Shown here piece by piece: positions 8,814 to 16,688 of a DNA stretch of 64,000 nucleotides. Positions within the stretch are counted from its first letter, which is position 1. Every line of letters starts with the position of its first letter. The position numbers were made by a program, and so were the translations under genes. Source of the DNA: CAZZKE01 sp964655005. Its GTDB lineage: Bacteria > Pseudomonadota > Alphaproteobacteria > Rhodospirillales > JABHCV01. Location of the stretch: the NCBI GenBank assembly GCA_964655005.1, contig CAZZKE010000004.1:1-64000 (forward strand), read 5' to 3'. The notes below the pieces were generated by a model that made no database searches, was not told the origin of the DNA, and was given only the letters and a program-made list of their open reading frames with translations.

Positions 8814-8845
8814 CGACTAAATGTTCGACTAAATGTTCGACTAAA
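8814..8845 (+). repeat. 12-bp tandem repeat over the predicted transcription start (candidate operator)
   Basis: The unit CGACTAAATGTT occurs at 8814-8825 and 8826-8837, followed by a partial copy CGACTAAA at 8838-8845. The array starts immediately after the -10 box of the TRAP promoter, a position from which a bound repressor would block initiation. The neighbouring GntR protein is the obvious candidate ligand. Further downstream a perfect hairpin (ATCGG-TAAAT-CCGAT, 8921-8935) lies in the leader. Confidence 0.55.
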
Positions 8846-8993
8846 CTTAAAGTATTTCATCAATTAGACAACCCCAAGCGTTCGATTCTAGAAAAAAACT
8901 GGTTGGGGAATGGGGTGAAAATCGGTAAATCCGATCACCTCAACCGGTAAGATAAACGCCCAGAAAGCAACTGGCATTACAGGGAGCGACGAA

Positions 8994-9989
8994 ATGAAAA
9001 CATATAAGCAGTATTTGACAATCGGAGCCTTGAGCCTGACGGTTCTATTAACCGGCGGTTTGGGATCCGCTTCTGCCCAGGAATTTGTCCTGCGTTACGC
9101 CACGCAAATGCCGTTAAAGCACCATCTAACCCAGGCGGATCAACGTTTCGCCGACATCGTAGCGAAAAGAACGAACGGTCGGGTTAAAATTGAAATCTAT
9201 CCTGCAGGACAGCTCTACAAAGGCTCTGCTATGGTCAACGCCATTCGCACGGGCGCGCTTGATATGGGGATCATTTACGGCGGCGCGATGTCAGGGATGG
9301 TGCCCGTAATCGACGTTTTCGACATACCATTCATGTTTTCCGACTACCGCTCCATCCAAAAATACTGGAACGGCAAGGTCGGCGATATTATTCGCAAGCA
9401 AGCGTTGGCCAAGGGCATCAAGATTCTATCGTTCGGCGCTTATGGCGATAGCTTTGCTATCATCAACAGCAAGCACCAACTACGAATGCCTGCGGACTTT
9501 GCCGGGCTCATAATTCGCGGCAATACGCCGATGTCGGTCGAAGCAATCAAGGCCCTCGGCGCCTCCCCCTTACGGATGTCATCTTCCGAGGTTTATACGG
9601 CGCTACAACGGGGAACGATTGACGGAGCTTCTACCGGATTAGGATCCATCGTCAGCCGCAAGTGGTTCGAAGTGAGCAAATACGTTACAATCACGTCAGC
9701 TTCTTATTCGGTATGGCCGGTTATGATCGGCGCAAAGAAGTGGGCTTCGCTGCCCGATGACATCAAGTCGATCATTCAAAAGGCCGCAACGGATAGCGAA
9801 CAACGCATCATCGACCTTGTCGAAAAGAAGGACTCCGCCTACACCGCCACAATCGAGAAAAAACTTACTACCAACATCCTGAGCGACGCCGAACGCGCGG
9901 TCTGGCGGAGCGCCCTGGCGCCCGTCAAAAAGGACTACATCAAACGCACCGGTTCGGACGGCGTTAATATCCTCAAGCTGATTCGCTAG
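8994..9989 (+). CDS. TRAP transporter solute-binding protein, DctP type
   Basis: A 331-residue periplasmic binding protein. An N-terminal signal peptide (hydrophobic core LSLTVLLTGGLGSASA, likely cleaved before QE) precedes a DctP domain starting FVLRYATQMPLKHHL. The family's substrate-carboxylate Arg is expected in the GLIIRGNTPM segment near residue 180. It captures an organic acid for the two membrane subunits encoded just downstream. A GGGAG ribosome-binding site precedes the ATG. Codon use is less GC-biased than in most of the window (sampled lines at 9001 and 9481 contain 28 and 35 G+C of 60). The ligand is unknown. Confidence 0.92.
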   Translation: MKTYKQYLTIGALSLTVLLTGGLGSASAQEFVLRYATQMPLKHHLTQADQRFADIVAKRTNGRVKIEIYPAGQLYKGSAMVNAIRTGALDMGIIYGGAMSGMVPVIDVFDIPFMFSDYRSIQKYWNGKVGDIIRKQALAKGIKILSFGAYGDSFAIINSKHQLRMPADFAGLIIRGNTPMSVEAIKALGASPLRMSSSEVYTALQRGTIDGASTGLGSIVSRKWFEVSKYVTITSASYSVWPVMIGAKKWASLPDDIKSIIQKAATDSEQRIIDLVEKKDSAYTATIEKKLTTNILSDAERAVWRSALAPVKKDYIKRTGSDGVNILKLIR

Positions 9990-10067
9990 ATTTAATCACA
10001 GGAAGGCTGGCGGCTATGGGTCTTTGGCGTCGGTCTTCTTCGTGTTTTATCACCATCGGAGGTTAGC

Positions 10068-10559
10068 GTGAAAGGTTTGTTCGATCGCGCGGTCTCGATT
10101 TGCGCAATGTGTTCTGGCTTTTTGCTTTTGCTGGTGTGCGGCGTAACATTTTTCGAGATAGTCGCCCGCTACGTGTTTAGCGCACCGACAACTTGGTCCA
10201 TCGACATCTCCACCTACGCGGTATTCTGGGCAACTTTCCTGGGCGCCGCCTATTGCCTTAGGGAAGGCGGACACATTACCGTAGATGTCATGGTGCGGAA
10301 ATTTAAGCCCGCCTTACGGCATGGCATTTTATTCGGTGTTTATATTTCCGTCGGCGCCTTTTTCGGCCTCGTCGCATGGCAAGGTGGTGTCGCATGCATC
10401 GAAGCCTATGAATTTGGCGAGGTGACCATGTCGGTGCTGCGCTTCCCGCTCTATCTGCCTTTGTCGGCAATACCCCTGGGGGCAACGCTGGTCGCCGTGC
10501 AGGCGCTGGTGCTCGCCGGTGAAAGCTTACTGCGCAAGGAAGGCAGCATCAATCAATGA
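10068..10559 (+). CDS. TRAP transporter small permease, DctQ type
   Basis: A 163-residue membrane protein with four predicted helices, the size and topology of DctQ subunits. It contains the family hallmark around IVARYVFSAPTTWSIDIS. It starts with GTG, supported by a GGAGG ribosome-binding site five bases upstream. Its stop overlaps the ATG of the large permease gene (ATGA), so the two are translationally coupled. It pairs with DctM to form the sodium-driven import complex. Confidence 0.9.
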   Translation: MKGLFDRAVSICAMCSGFLLLLVCGVTFFEIVARYVFSAPTTWSIDISTYAVFWATFLGAAYCLREGGHITVDVMVRKFKPALRHGILFGVYISVGAFFGLVAWQGGVACIEAYEFGEVTMSVLRFPLYLPLSAIPLGATLVAVQALVLAGESLLRKEGSINQ

Positions 10560-11833
10560 CCGCCGCATTGATCATTTTTTTTCTGGTCCTGATGGGCCTT
10601 GGGTTTCCGGTCGCTTTCGCCCTGGGCATCAGCGGCTTTGGCATGATGTTCTGGATACAGGGAATTTCGGCTCTGCCCGCACTGCCGGCGATCATATATG
10701 AAAGCCTAAACAGTTTCACCCTGATCGCTATACCCCTCTTCATTCTGATGGGAAACATCCTGGTCGGCGCGCGGGTTAGCGGAGACATGTACCGGATAAT
10801 CCGGGATTGGTTTGGTACCTGGCCGGGCGGCATTGCCGTTAGTACGGTGTTCTTTTCCGCCGGATTTTCGGCTATTTCCGGTTCCAGCGTGGCGACGGTA
10901 TCGACTATCGGTTCGGTCGCCTTGCCCGAGATGTTGCGTTCCGGATACGCCCGTCCCTTCTCCCTGGGAATCGTCACCGCCGGCGGCACCATCGGTATTT
11001 TGATCCCACCAAGCCTATTTATGATTTTGTACGGTTCACTGACCGACGTGTCGGTCGGCAAACTATTCATTGCCGGCATTATCCCTGGCCTACTGTTGTC
11101 GGGCCTCTTCCTGACCTACGCAGTCGTATACTCATGGATGAAAGGCTACCGGGGAGAGAGCCAAATTACCTGGCGTAAAAAGTGGGAATCGGTGCGCAGG
11201 GGATTTTGGGGCTTGCTGCTGCCGCCAATCATACTCGGCGGGATCTACACCGGCGTTTTCACACCCACCGAAGCAGCGGCTGTCGGCGTCGTCTATAGTT
11301 TGTTTGTCGCTTTTGCCATTAAGCAGATCAACTTCGAAACCCTGAAGAATATTCTGCTCAAGACCATCAAGACCACCATCATGATCTTTTTTATTATCAT
11401 CGGTGCAAAAATTTTTGGTCATATCGTGACCATGCTTCAGGTGCCGCAAACCATCATTAGCGCGCTTGGTGATATGGGCCTCTCGCCGGTCAGTTTCATC
11501 GTGATGGTTGGTATCGTATTCTTGTTTCTGGGTGATTTCCTGGAAGTCGTTTCGATCACCCTCATTACCCTGCCAATCATTTATCCGATCCTACTTGCTA
11601 TGAACATCGATCCCGTATGGTTCGCCGTAATTATGTGTATTTTTATGGAGTTCGCGCTTATTACGCCGCCGGTGGGCCTGAACCTGTTCGTCATTCAGGG
11701 TATGGTACCGGGCTCGACCACCGGCGAGATTCTACGGGGAACAATTCCCTTCATGGGCCTTATGCTGCTAGCCCTGATTCTGATCATCGCCTTTCCTTCT
11801 CTAAGCAAGTGGCTGCCCGACCTCATGATTTGA
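10556..11833 (+). CDS. TRAP transporter large permease, DctM type
   Basis: A 425-residue polytopic membrane protein with about twelve helices, the transport subunit of a TRAP system. Family features include the opening FFLVLMGLGFPVAFALGISG, SGSSVATVSTIGSVALPEM and GTIGILIPPSLFMILYG. It overlaps the small permease gene by four bases and ends 11 bases before the convergent molybdopterin-enzyme gene. It should move the DctP-bound organic acid into the cytoplasm with sodium. Confidence 0.93.
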   Translation: MTAALIIFFLVLMGLGFPVAFALGISGFGMMFWIQGISALPALPAIIYESLNSFTLIAIPLFILMGNILVGARVSGDMYRIIRDWFGTWPGGIAVSTVFFSAGFSAISGSSVATVSTIGSVALPEMLRSGYARPFSLGIVTAGGTIGILIPPSLFMILYGSLTDVSVGKLFIAGIIPGLLLSGLFLTYAVVYSWMKGYRGESQITWRKKWESVRRGFWGLLLPPIILGGIYTGVFTPTEAAAVGVVYSLFVAFAIKQINFETLKNILLKTIKTTIMIFFIIIGAKIFGHIVTMLQVPQTIISALGDMGLSPVSFIVMVGIVFLFLGDFLEVVSITLITLPIIYPILLAMNIDPVWFAVIMCIFMEFALITPPVGLNLFVIQGMVPGSTTGEILRGTIPFMGLMLLALILIIAFPSLSKWLPDLMI

Positions 11834-11844
11834 TACCAATCCAA

Positions 11845-14064
11845 TCACTCGGCGGCGGCCTGGACCTGATCTTCGACCTTGGTGATCTGGCACAGTATGC
11901 AGCGCGCCGTCGAACCGCCCATGACCGGGTCCAGATCGTCGCGCAGCGGCGTCAATACGTTGGCCCCGACTTTCAGGGTGCCGGTTACCAAGTCTTCTCC
12001 CGGCATGTACCACAGCCCTTCGGCGTTGACGACACGGCGGTCCATGCCGGGCAGCAGGGTGACCTTGCGAACGATTGTGTGCTCGGTGGTCGGGGCCTCG
12101 ATGCGCACCCAGTCACCGTCGCTCAGGCCGTATTCGGCGGCGGTTTCCGGGCTCATTTCCAGGCCCGGCCAGGGCCGCCGTTTACGCAGCCGGGGAATCG
12201 AAATACCAAGCGAGCTATAATATTCGACGGCGCGGGTACCACTGACCAGAACCAGCGGATAATCCGCCGACAGGGCGCTCGCCTGGCCGTTTGCATCGAG
12301 CGGGCTGAACATTGGTTCGGCCACCGCCGGCAACGGGTCATAGCCGTATTTGGCCAGCTGCGACGAGGTAAATTCAATTTTGCCCGACGGCGTGTTGAAG
12401 CCGGGCTCACCATCCGGGCGCAATTTTCCGCTAACGTGCTTGCCGCGTTCATCGGGGCCGATAAACGAACCCATTTTGGCGAACTCCTTGAAATCGAAGC
12501 CGAGCGGGGCCAGCCGATAGTCCAGTAATTGCCGGTAATCACGGACCGGCAGTTTATCGCCATAGCCCATGCGGCGCAGCACTTCCATGACCGTTTCGGC
12601 TTCTTCGCGGACCTCGCCCCGGGGTTCGCTGCACTTGACCCGGGCGGAAATCATATTCAACCCGGCATATTCGGTGATGGCGTCCGATTCCAGGTGATTG
12701 GGGGTCGGCAGGATATAGTCCGCCAGATGCGCCGTCGGGCTTTCAAACATATCCGACACGACAAGCAGGTCGAGCGATTTAAGGGCATCAAGCACCCTGT
12801 AGCTGTTTTCCAGCCCGACCATCGGATTGCAGTTGGTCCAAAGCGCCCGCACCGGATAGGGCCGGCCGGTCAGAATCGCCTCGATCACATGCGACGGATT
12901 GGGATAGGGCGCGGTCAACGCCGTCGCCCCGGACAGCAGGGGGAATTTATCGGCGCTGATTTGTTCGGCCAGACGTTCGGCGTCGTGGTCGGCGGCGCCC
13001 GGTCGATAGTAACTGGGCAGCCGCATGGCGACCGGCTTTAAAATACAATTGTTGCCGGCCTGATCGATCCTGCCGGTCAGGGCCGGCAGGAAGCCCATAA
13101 GCCTTAAGGTGGCAATGGAATTGCCGCCCATGGTGGCGCCGATGAAAGTATAAAGGGCCGATTTCTCGGCCGTCGCAAACATTCGCGTCGCTTCCAGAAT
13201 GTCCGGGGCCGGGATCCACGTCGCCTTCGATGTTTTCTCCAGGCTGTATTCGGCGGCGCGTTCGCGAAGGTTTTCGAAGCCGACCGTCCATTGTTCGACA
13301 AATTCCCTGTCGTACCAGCCGTTTTCTATCATGCAGTTAATCATGCCCATGGCCAGGGCGTCGTCCGAACCCGGCCTGATCCGCAGCCACAGGTCGGCCT
13401 GCCTGGCCGACAGCGTCGGGCGCGGGTCGACGACGATGGTCTTGGCGTTATTCTTGCGCACCGCGTCTTTCACCCGCACCGCCTTGGAGCCGTTCGTTTC
13501 GGTCAGGTTAACGCCCCACAGCAGGAAGGTGTCGCATTGCTCCACATCCATGAAATTGATGTAAGTCGCCAATGTGCCGTAGGTCAGCACGTCCGACATC
13601 AGTTGCGGCGTGAAGCAGTTGTGGGCGTCGTGCTTGAAAAAAGTCGGGCTGCCAATGGATTCCAGGAACAGATCGTAGGCGTAATATTCCTTGGGCGGCA
13701 AGGCCTGCACGGCTATCGCGCGCGCCCCATGCTCGTCCTTTATGGCGTTCATCCGCCGGGCGATATCCTCCAGCGCCTCGTCCCAGCCGACCCGCCGCCA
13801 CTGGCCGGCGCCACGCTCGCCAACCCGTTTTTGCGGATAGATAATGCGATCCGGCGCCTCCATCATATCGACCGAGGCCTTGCCCTTGACGCAAAGATAC
13901 CCCTTGCTCAGCGGATGCTGCCGATCACCTATAAATTTCTTGATCTTGCCGAATCCCGAATTCGCCGCCGCTGGACCCGCCGTGTCCGATGGCGGGTCTT
14001 CCGTTTCGACCACCATGCCACACCTTACCAGACACAACCTGCACGTCGTTCGCGTAGTCGCCAT
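11845..14064 (-). CDS. Molybdopterin-dependent oxidoreductase, catalytic subunit (orphan)
   Basis: A cytoplasmic DMSO-reductase/formate-dehydrogenase superfamily protein of 739 residues. An N-terminal [4Fe-4S] motif uses Cys8, Cys11, Cys15 and Cys58. Molybdopterin-binding regions follow, and the C-terminal MGD-binding domain begins about residue 620. Cys150 in HNCFTPQ is a plausible Mo/W ligand. No Tat signal is present. The frame is open to a GTG at 14124, but the ATG at 14064 has a GGAGG upstream and starts right before the Fe-S motif, so it is preferred. No electron-transfer subunit or cofactor gene lies nearby. Formate dehydrogenase-like, acetylene hydratase-like or other activities remain possible. 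Confidence 0.82.
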   Translation of the reverse strand: MATTRTTCRLCLVRCGMVVETEDPPSDTAGPAAANSGFGKIKKFIGDRQHPLSKGYLCVKGKASVDMMEAPDRIIYPQKRVGERGAGQWRRVGWDEALEDIARRMNAIKDEHGARAIAVQALPPKEYYAYDLFLESIGSPTFFKHDAHNCFTPQLMSDVLTYGTLATYINFMDVEQCDTFLLWGVNLTETNGSKAVRVKDAVRKNNAKTIVVDPRPTLSARQADLWLRIRPGSDDALAMGMINCMIENGWYDREFVEQWTVGFENLRERAAEYSLEKTSKATWIPAPDILEATRMFATAEKSALYTFIGATMGGNSIATLRLMGFLPALTGRIDQAGNNCILKPVAMRLPSYYRPGAADHDAERLAEQISADKFPLLSGATALTAPYPNPSHVIEAILTGRPYPVRALWTNCNPMVGLENSYRVLDALKSLDLLVVSDMFESPTAHLADYILPTPNHLESDAITEYAGLNMISARVKCSEPRGEVREEAETVMEVLRRMGYGDKLPVRDYRQLLDYRLAPLGFDFKEFAKMGSFIGPDERGKHVSGKLRPDGEPGFNTPSGKIEFTSSQLAKYGYDPLPAVAEPMFSPLDANGQASALSADYPLVLVSGTRAVEYYSSLGISIPRLRKRRPWPGLEMSPETAAEYGLSDGDWVRIEAPTTEHTIVRKVTLLPGMDRRVVNAEGLWYMPGEDLVTGTLKVGANVLTPLRDDLDPVMGGSTARCILCQITKVEDQVQAAAE

Positions 14065-14158
14065 AACCGTCGCCACCTCCATCCAAAACAAGGCGCCAGT
14101 CTGAACCAGATATCGGGAATCCACAACCGGTGTTGCCGGCCAAAACTACGATGCCCCG

Positions 14159-14944
14159 TCAGCCGCCAAATTCCTTGAACACGATATACGTCGCCACCAG
14201 CACAAGAAACACCGCGAAACTTTTTTTCAGCAAAGCGGCGGAAATGCGTGTCGAGACATATCCGCCGACGACGCCGGCGGTAACGGCGACGGCGGTGAAT
14301 GTTCCCATCAGGGTGTAATCAATAGCGACGGCGCCGGCATACCCGGCCAGCCCGGCGAAGGATTTCGCCGAGACGATGGCCAGCGAGGTCCCCACGGCCT
14401 GTTTCATGGACAGGCCCGACAACAGCACCAGGGAGGGAACGATCAGGAAACCGCCACCCACCCCCACCATGCCGGTCAGGACACCGACGACTATGCCGTG
14501 AACGGCGATGTGGCCCAGTCTGGCCGAGGCCACGGCCTGCTCAAGGCCGCCGCCATCGGCCATACCCGGAACCGGTATTTGTGACACCGCCCGCTTCGAC
14601 TTGAGCATTTGATACGCCGCCAGATACATTATGACCGCGAACATGCCCAGTTGCAGTATTTCCGGCATTATCACTCCGATTTTCGCCCCGGCAAACGTGC
14701 CGCCGGCGCCAAACACGCTGAACACCAGGGCGACCGGCAAAATCACGTTTCCCTTGCGCCAGTGCTGAACTGCGGCGATCAACGCCGTAACGCCGACAAT
14801 TCCCAGGCTCATGGCGATCGCGGACTTGGGGGCGACGCCGAGCAAATACATCAGGGCCGGCATGGTGATGATCGAACCGCCACTGCCAAGAATGCCAAGC
14901 AACAAGCCGGTCGAAACGCCGGCCAGTATCAATGAAATTGACAT
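14159..14944 (-). CDS. TSUP-family permease (TauE/SafE, sulfite/organosulfur exporter type)
   Basis: A 261-residue inner-membrane protein with about eight helices, starting ILAGVSTGLLLGILGSGGSI and repeating a similar element near residue 150 (GMVGVGGGFLIVPSLVLLSG). This twofold pattern is diagnostic of TauE/SafE permeases, which export sulfite, thiosulfate or sulfur-containing acids. A GGAGC ribosome-binding site precedes the ATG. It is downstream of the hydroxylase-family gene on the same strand, and the divergent regulator has a rhodanese domain. A role in sulfur-compound efflux is therefore likely by context. Confidence 0.87.
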   Translation of the reverse strand: MSISLILAGVSTGLLLGILGSGGSIITMPALMYLLGVAPKSAIAMSLGIVGVTALIAAVQHWRKGNVILPVALVFSVFGAGGTFAGAKIGVIMPEILQLGMFAVIMYLAAYQMLKSKRAVSQIPVPGMADGGGLEQAVASARLGHIAVHGIVVGVLTGMVGVGGGFLIVPSLVLLSGLSMKQAVGTSLAIVSAKSFAGLAGYAGAVAIDYTLMGTFTAVAVTAGVVGGYVSTRISAALLKKSFAVFLVLVATYIVFKEFGG

Positions 14945-14968
14945 TTTACCTGCTCCTTTTGTTTTGCA

Positions 14969-15826
14969 TTAATCATCGCCGCCACCTTTTCCGGTGCCGT
15001 CGCTGGCGTACGGCGCCCCGCTCGCCGGTCCCAGAAAAGGCTGAATCAGCATCAGGTCCAGGCGCAGGTCCTCGGGCCGCCGGAATTGCTCGAAACCCAG
15101 GGTCATGCCCTCGTGCCCAGCCTCGGGCTGGTCGCGGTAGGTGCCGAACAGACGGTCCCAGAGCGACAGGCTGAAACCGTAGTTGCTGTTGGTTTCAACC
15201 GGATTTACGGAATGATGAACCCGGTGCATGTCGGGAGTGACGATAAACAGCCGCAGCGCCCGATCGACAGGGCCGGGGATCATGACGTTGCCGTGGTTGA
15301 ACATGGCGGTAGCGTTGAGAATTACCTCGAAGACCAGAACCGCCAGCGGCGGCGCGCCGATCGCCGACACCACCATCAGCTTGAGGCCCATGGAAACGAT
15401 GATTTCGATCGGGTGGAAGCGGGCGCCGGTGGTCACGTCGTAGTCCAGGTCGGTGTGATGCATACGATGCAATCGCCACAGCAGCGGCACGAAATGGACC
15501 AGCACATGCTGTAGATAGATGGCCAGATCCAGGATTACCACGGACAGAATCATCGCCAGCCATTCCGGCGCGGCCAGGATATTGAACAGGCCCCAGCCGC
15601 TGTCCTTTGCCGCCAGCGCCACGCCGACGGCGGCGGTCGGAAACAGTATGCGCAGGACAACCGTATTGAAGACCACGATACCGATGTTGCCGGGCCACCG
15701 GGCCAACCGCGAAAGGGACAACCGGCGGCGCGGCGCGGCGACTTCCCACAAGGCCATAATGGCGAAGATGCCGAGAAAGGCGCTTAACCGAATGGCCGGT
15801 TCGTAGTCCTGTAGCGATTCCCACAT
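14969..15826 (-). CDS. Sterol desaturase/fatty acid hydroxylase-family membrane protein
   Basis: A 285-residue membrane protein with the histidine clusters of di-iron membrane hydroxylases: HVLVH, HRMHH, and HRVHH after DM. These coordinate two irons in enzymes that hydroxylate or desaturate lipids. Four or so hydrophobic segments surround them. An AGGA ribosome-binding site lies before the ATG. The upstream 16-bp operator-like palindrome matches one in front of the divergent ArsR-rhodanese gene, which suggests shared control. It is probably co-transcribed with the TSUP permease. The real substrate is unknown, and relatives often sit next to sulfur-handling genes. Confidence 0.8.
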   Translation of the reverse strand: MWESLQDYEPAIRLSAFLGIFAIMALWEVAAPRRRLSLSRLARWPGNIGIVVFNTVVLRILFPTAAVGVALAAKDSGWGLFNILAAPEWLAMILSVVILDLAIYLQHVLVHFVPLLWRLHRMHHTDLDYDVTTGARFHPIEIIVSMGLKLMVVSAIGAPPLAVLVFEVILNATAMFNHGNVMIPGPVDRALRLFIVTPDMHRVHHSVNPVETNSNYGFSLSLWDRLFGTYRDQPEAGHEGMTLGFEQFRRPEDLRLDLMLIQPFLGPASGAPYASDGTGKGGGDD

Positions 15827-15849
15827 TAGCGGCTTCCTGTTTCAATTAA

Positions 15850-15865
15850 TCAAATGATTGTTTGA
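15850..15865 (-). promoter_or_regulatory. Operator-like palindrome upstream of the hydroxylase-family gene
   Basis: TCAAATGATTGTTTGA is an inverted repeat of TCAAAY arms around a 4-base centre. Read on the minus strand it sits in the context ATATATATTCAAAC, nearly identical to the site before the divergent regulator gene. It ends 24 bases before the start codon. Confidence 0.6.
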
Positions 15866-15960
15866 ATATATATTATTTCTTCAGGAAGTGTCAATCGCCC
15901 ATTGTCCCTTAAAAACTGCTTGCATGGTAAAATCTTCGAGGATACTCTACATATGTATAT

Positions 15961-15976
15961 TCAAATTATCATTTGA
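15961..15976 (+). promoter_or_regulatory. Operator-like palindrome upstream of the ArsR-rhodanese gene
   Basis: TCAAATTATCATTTGA is a perfect inverted repeat with 6-bp arms and a 4-base spacer, located 30 bases before the regulator start. It shares its flank (TATATTCAAA) and orientation relative to its gene with the site at 15850-15865. This fits autoregulation by the ArsR-type protein. Confidence 0.65.
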
Positions 15977-16006
15977 TCATGTGCTGTACAAAGCGGATGG
16001 ACGGAA

Positions 16007-16675
16007 ATGCCCGACAAGGCCCCCAAGGCGGAACTACTCGAACAGTTGGCAAGCGCCGCCAAGGCGTTGAGTCATCCCGTGCGGCTGGAACTGCTGGAGC
16101 ATCTGGGCCAGGGAGAGCGCGGCGTCGAGGCCCTGGCGAAGCTGATCGGCCACAGCCTGGCCAACACCTCGCACCATCTGCTGGTTCTGCGGCGGGCCGG
16201 CCTGGCCGATGCCAGGAAAGATGGCGTGCATGTATTCTACCGGTTATCCGGGGACGATGTGGTGGATTTACTGGGGGCGCTGCGGACCACGGCGGAACGC
16301 CATAACGCCGAGGTGGAACGTGTCCTTTCCGGATACTTCCGGCGTCGCGACGATATGGAGCCACTGTCCCGCGAGGAATTGCTGCGCCGGGCCAGGGACG
16401 GCCTGGTGACGGTACTGGACGTCCGCCCGGCGGATGAATTCGCCGCCGGTCACTTGCCGGGCGCCGTCAATATCCAGCTTTCCGACCTGGACCGGCGGTT
16501 ACAGGACCTGCCGGGGCATCAGGAGGTCATCGCCTATTGTCGGGGCGCCTATTGCGTACTGGCGTTCGAAGCCGTCGCCCGGCTGCGCGAGAAGGGAATC
16601 AGGGCGCGCCGGCTGGAAGGCGGTTATCCCGAATGGCGGGCCGCCGGCCTGCCGGTGGATGGCCCCCGGCAGTAA
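16007..16675 (+). CDS. ArsR-family regulator fused to a rhodanese domain
   Basis: A 222-residue protein. Residues of about 5-95 form an ArsR/SmtB winged helix (LIGHSLANTSHHLLVLRRAGL). Residues of about 125-218 form a rhodanese domain with VLDVRPADEFAAGHLPGAVN and the active-site loop CRGAYC. The ArsR part contains no cysteine, so metal or persulfide sensing through paired ArsR cysteines, as in BigR/SqrR, is not available. The only cysteines are in the rhodanese loop. The protein could thus sense sulfane sulfur or another ligand through its rhodanese half. It diverges from the hydroxylase-TSUP pair and probably represses both. Confidence 0.88.
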   Translation: MPDKAPKAELLEQLASAAKALSHPVRLELLEHLGQGERGVEALAKLIGHSLANTSHHLLVLRRAGLADARKDGVHVFYRLSGDDVVDLLGALRTTAERHNAEVERVLSGYFRRRDDMEPLSREELLRRARDGLVTVLDVRPADEFAAGHLPGAVNIQLSDLDRRLQDLPGHQEVIAYCRGAYCVLAFEAVARLREKGIRARRLEGGYPEWRAAGLPVDGPRQ

Positions 16676-16688
16676 CCGACAGCCTGTT

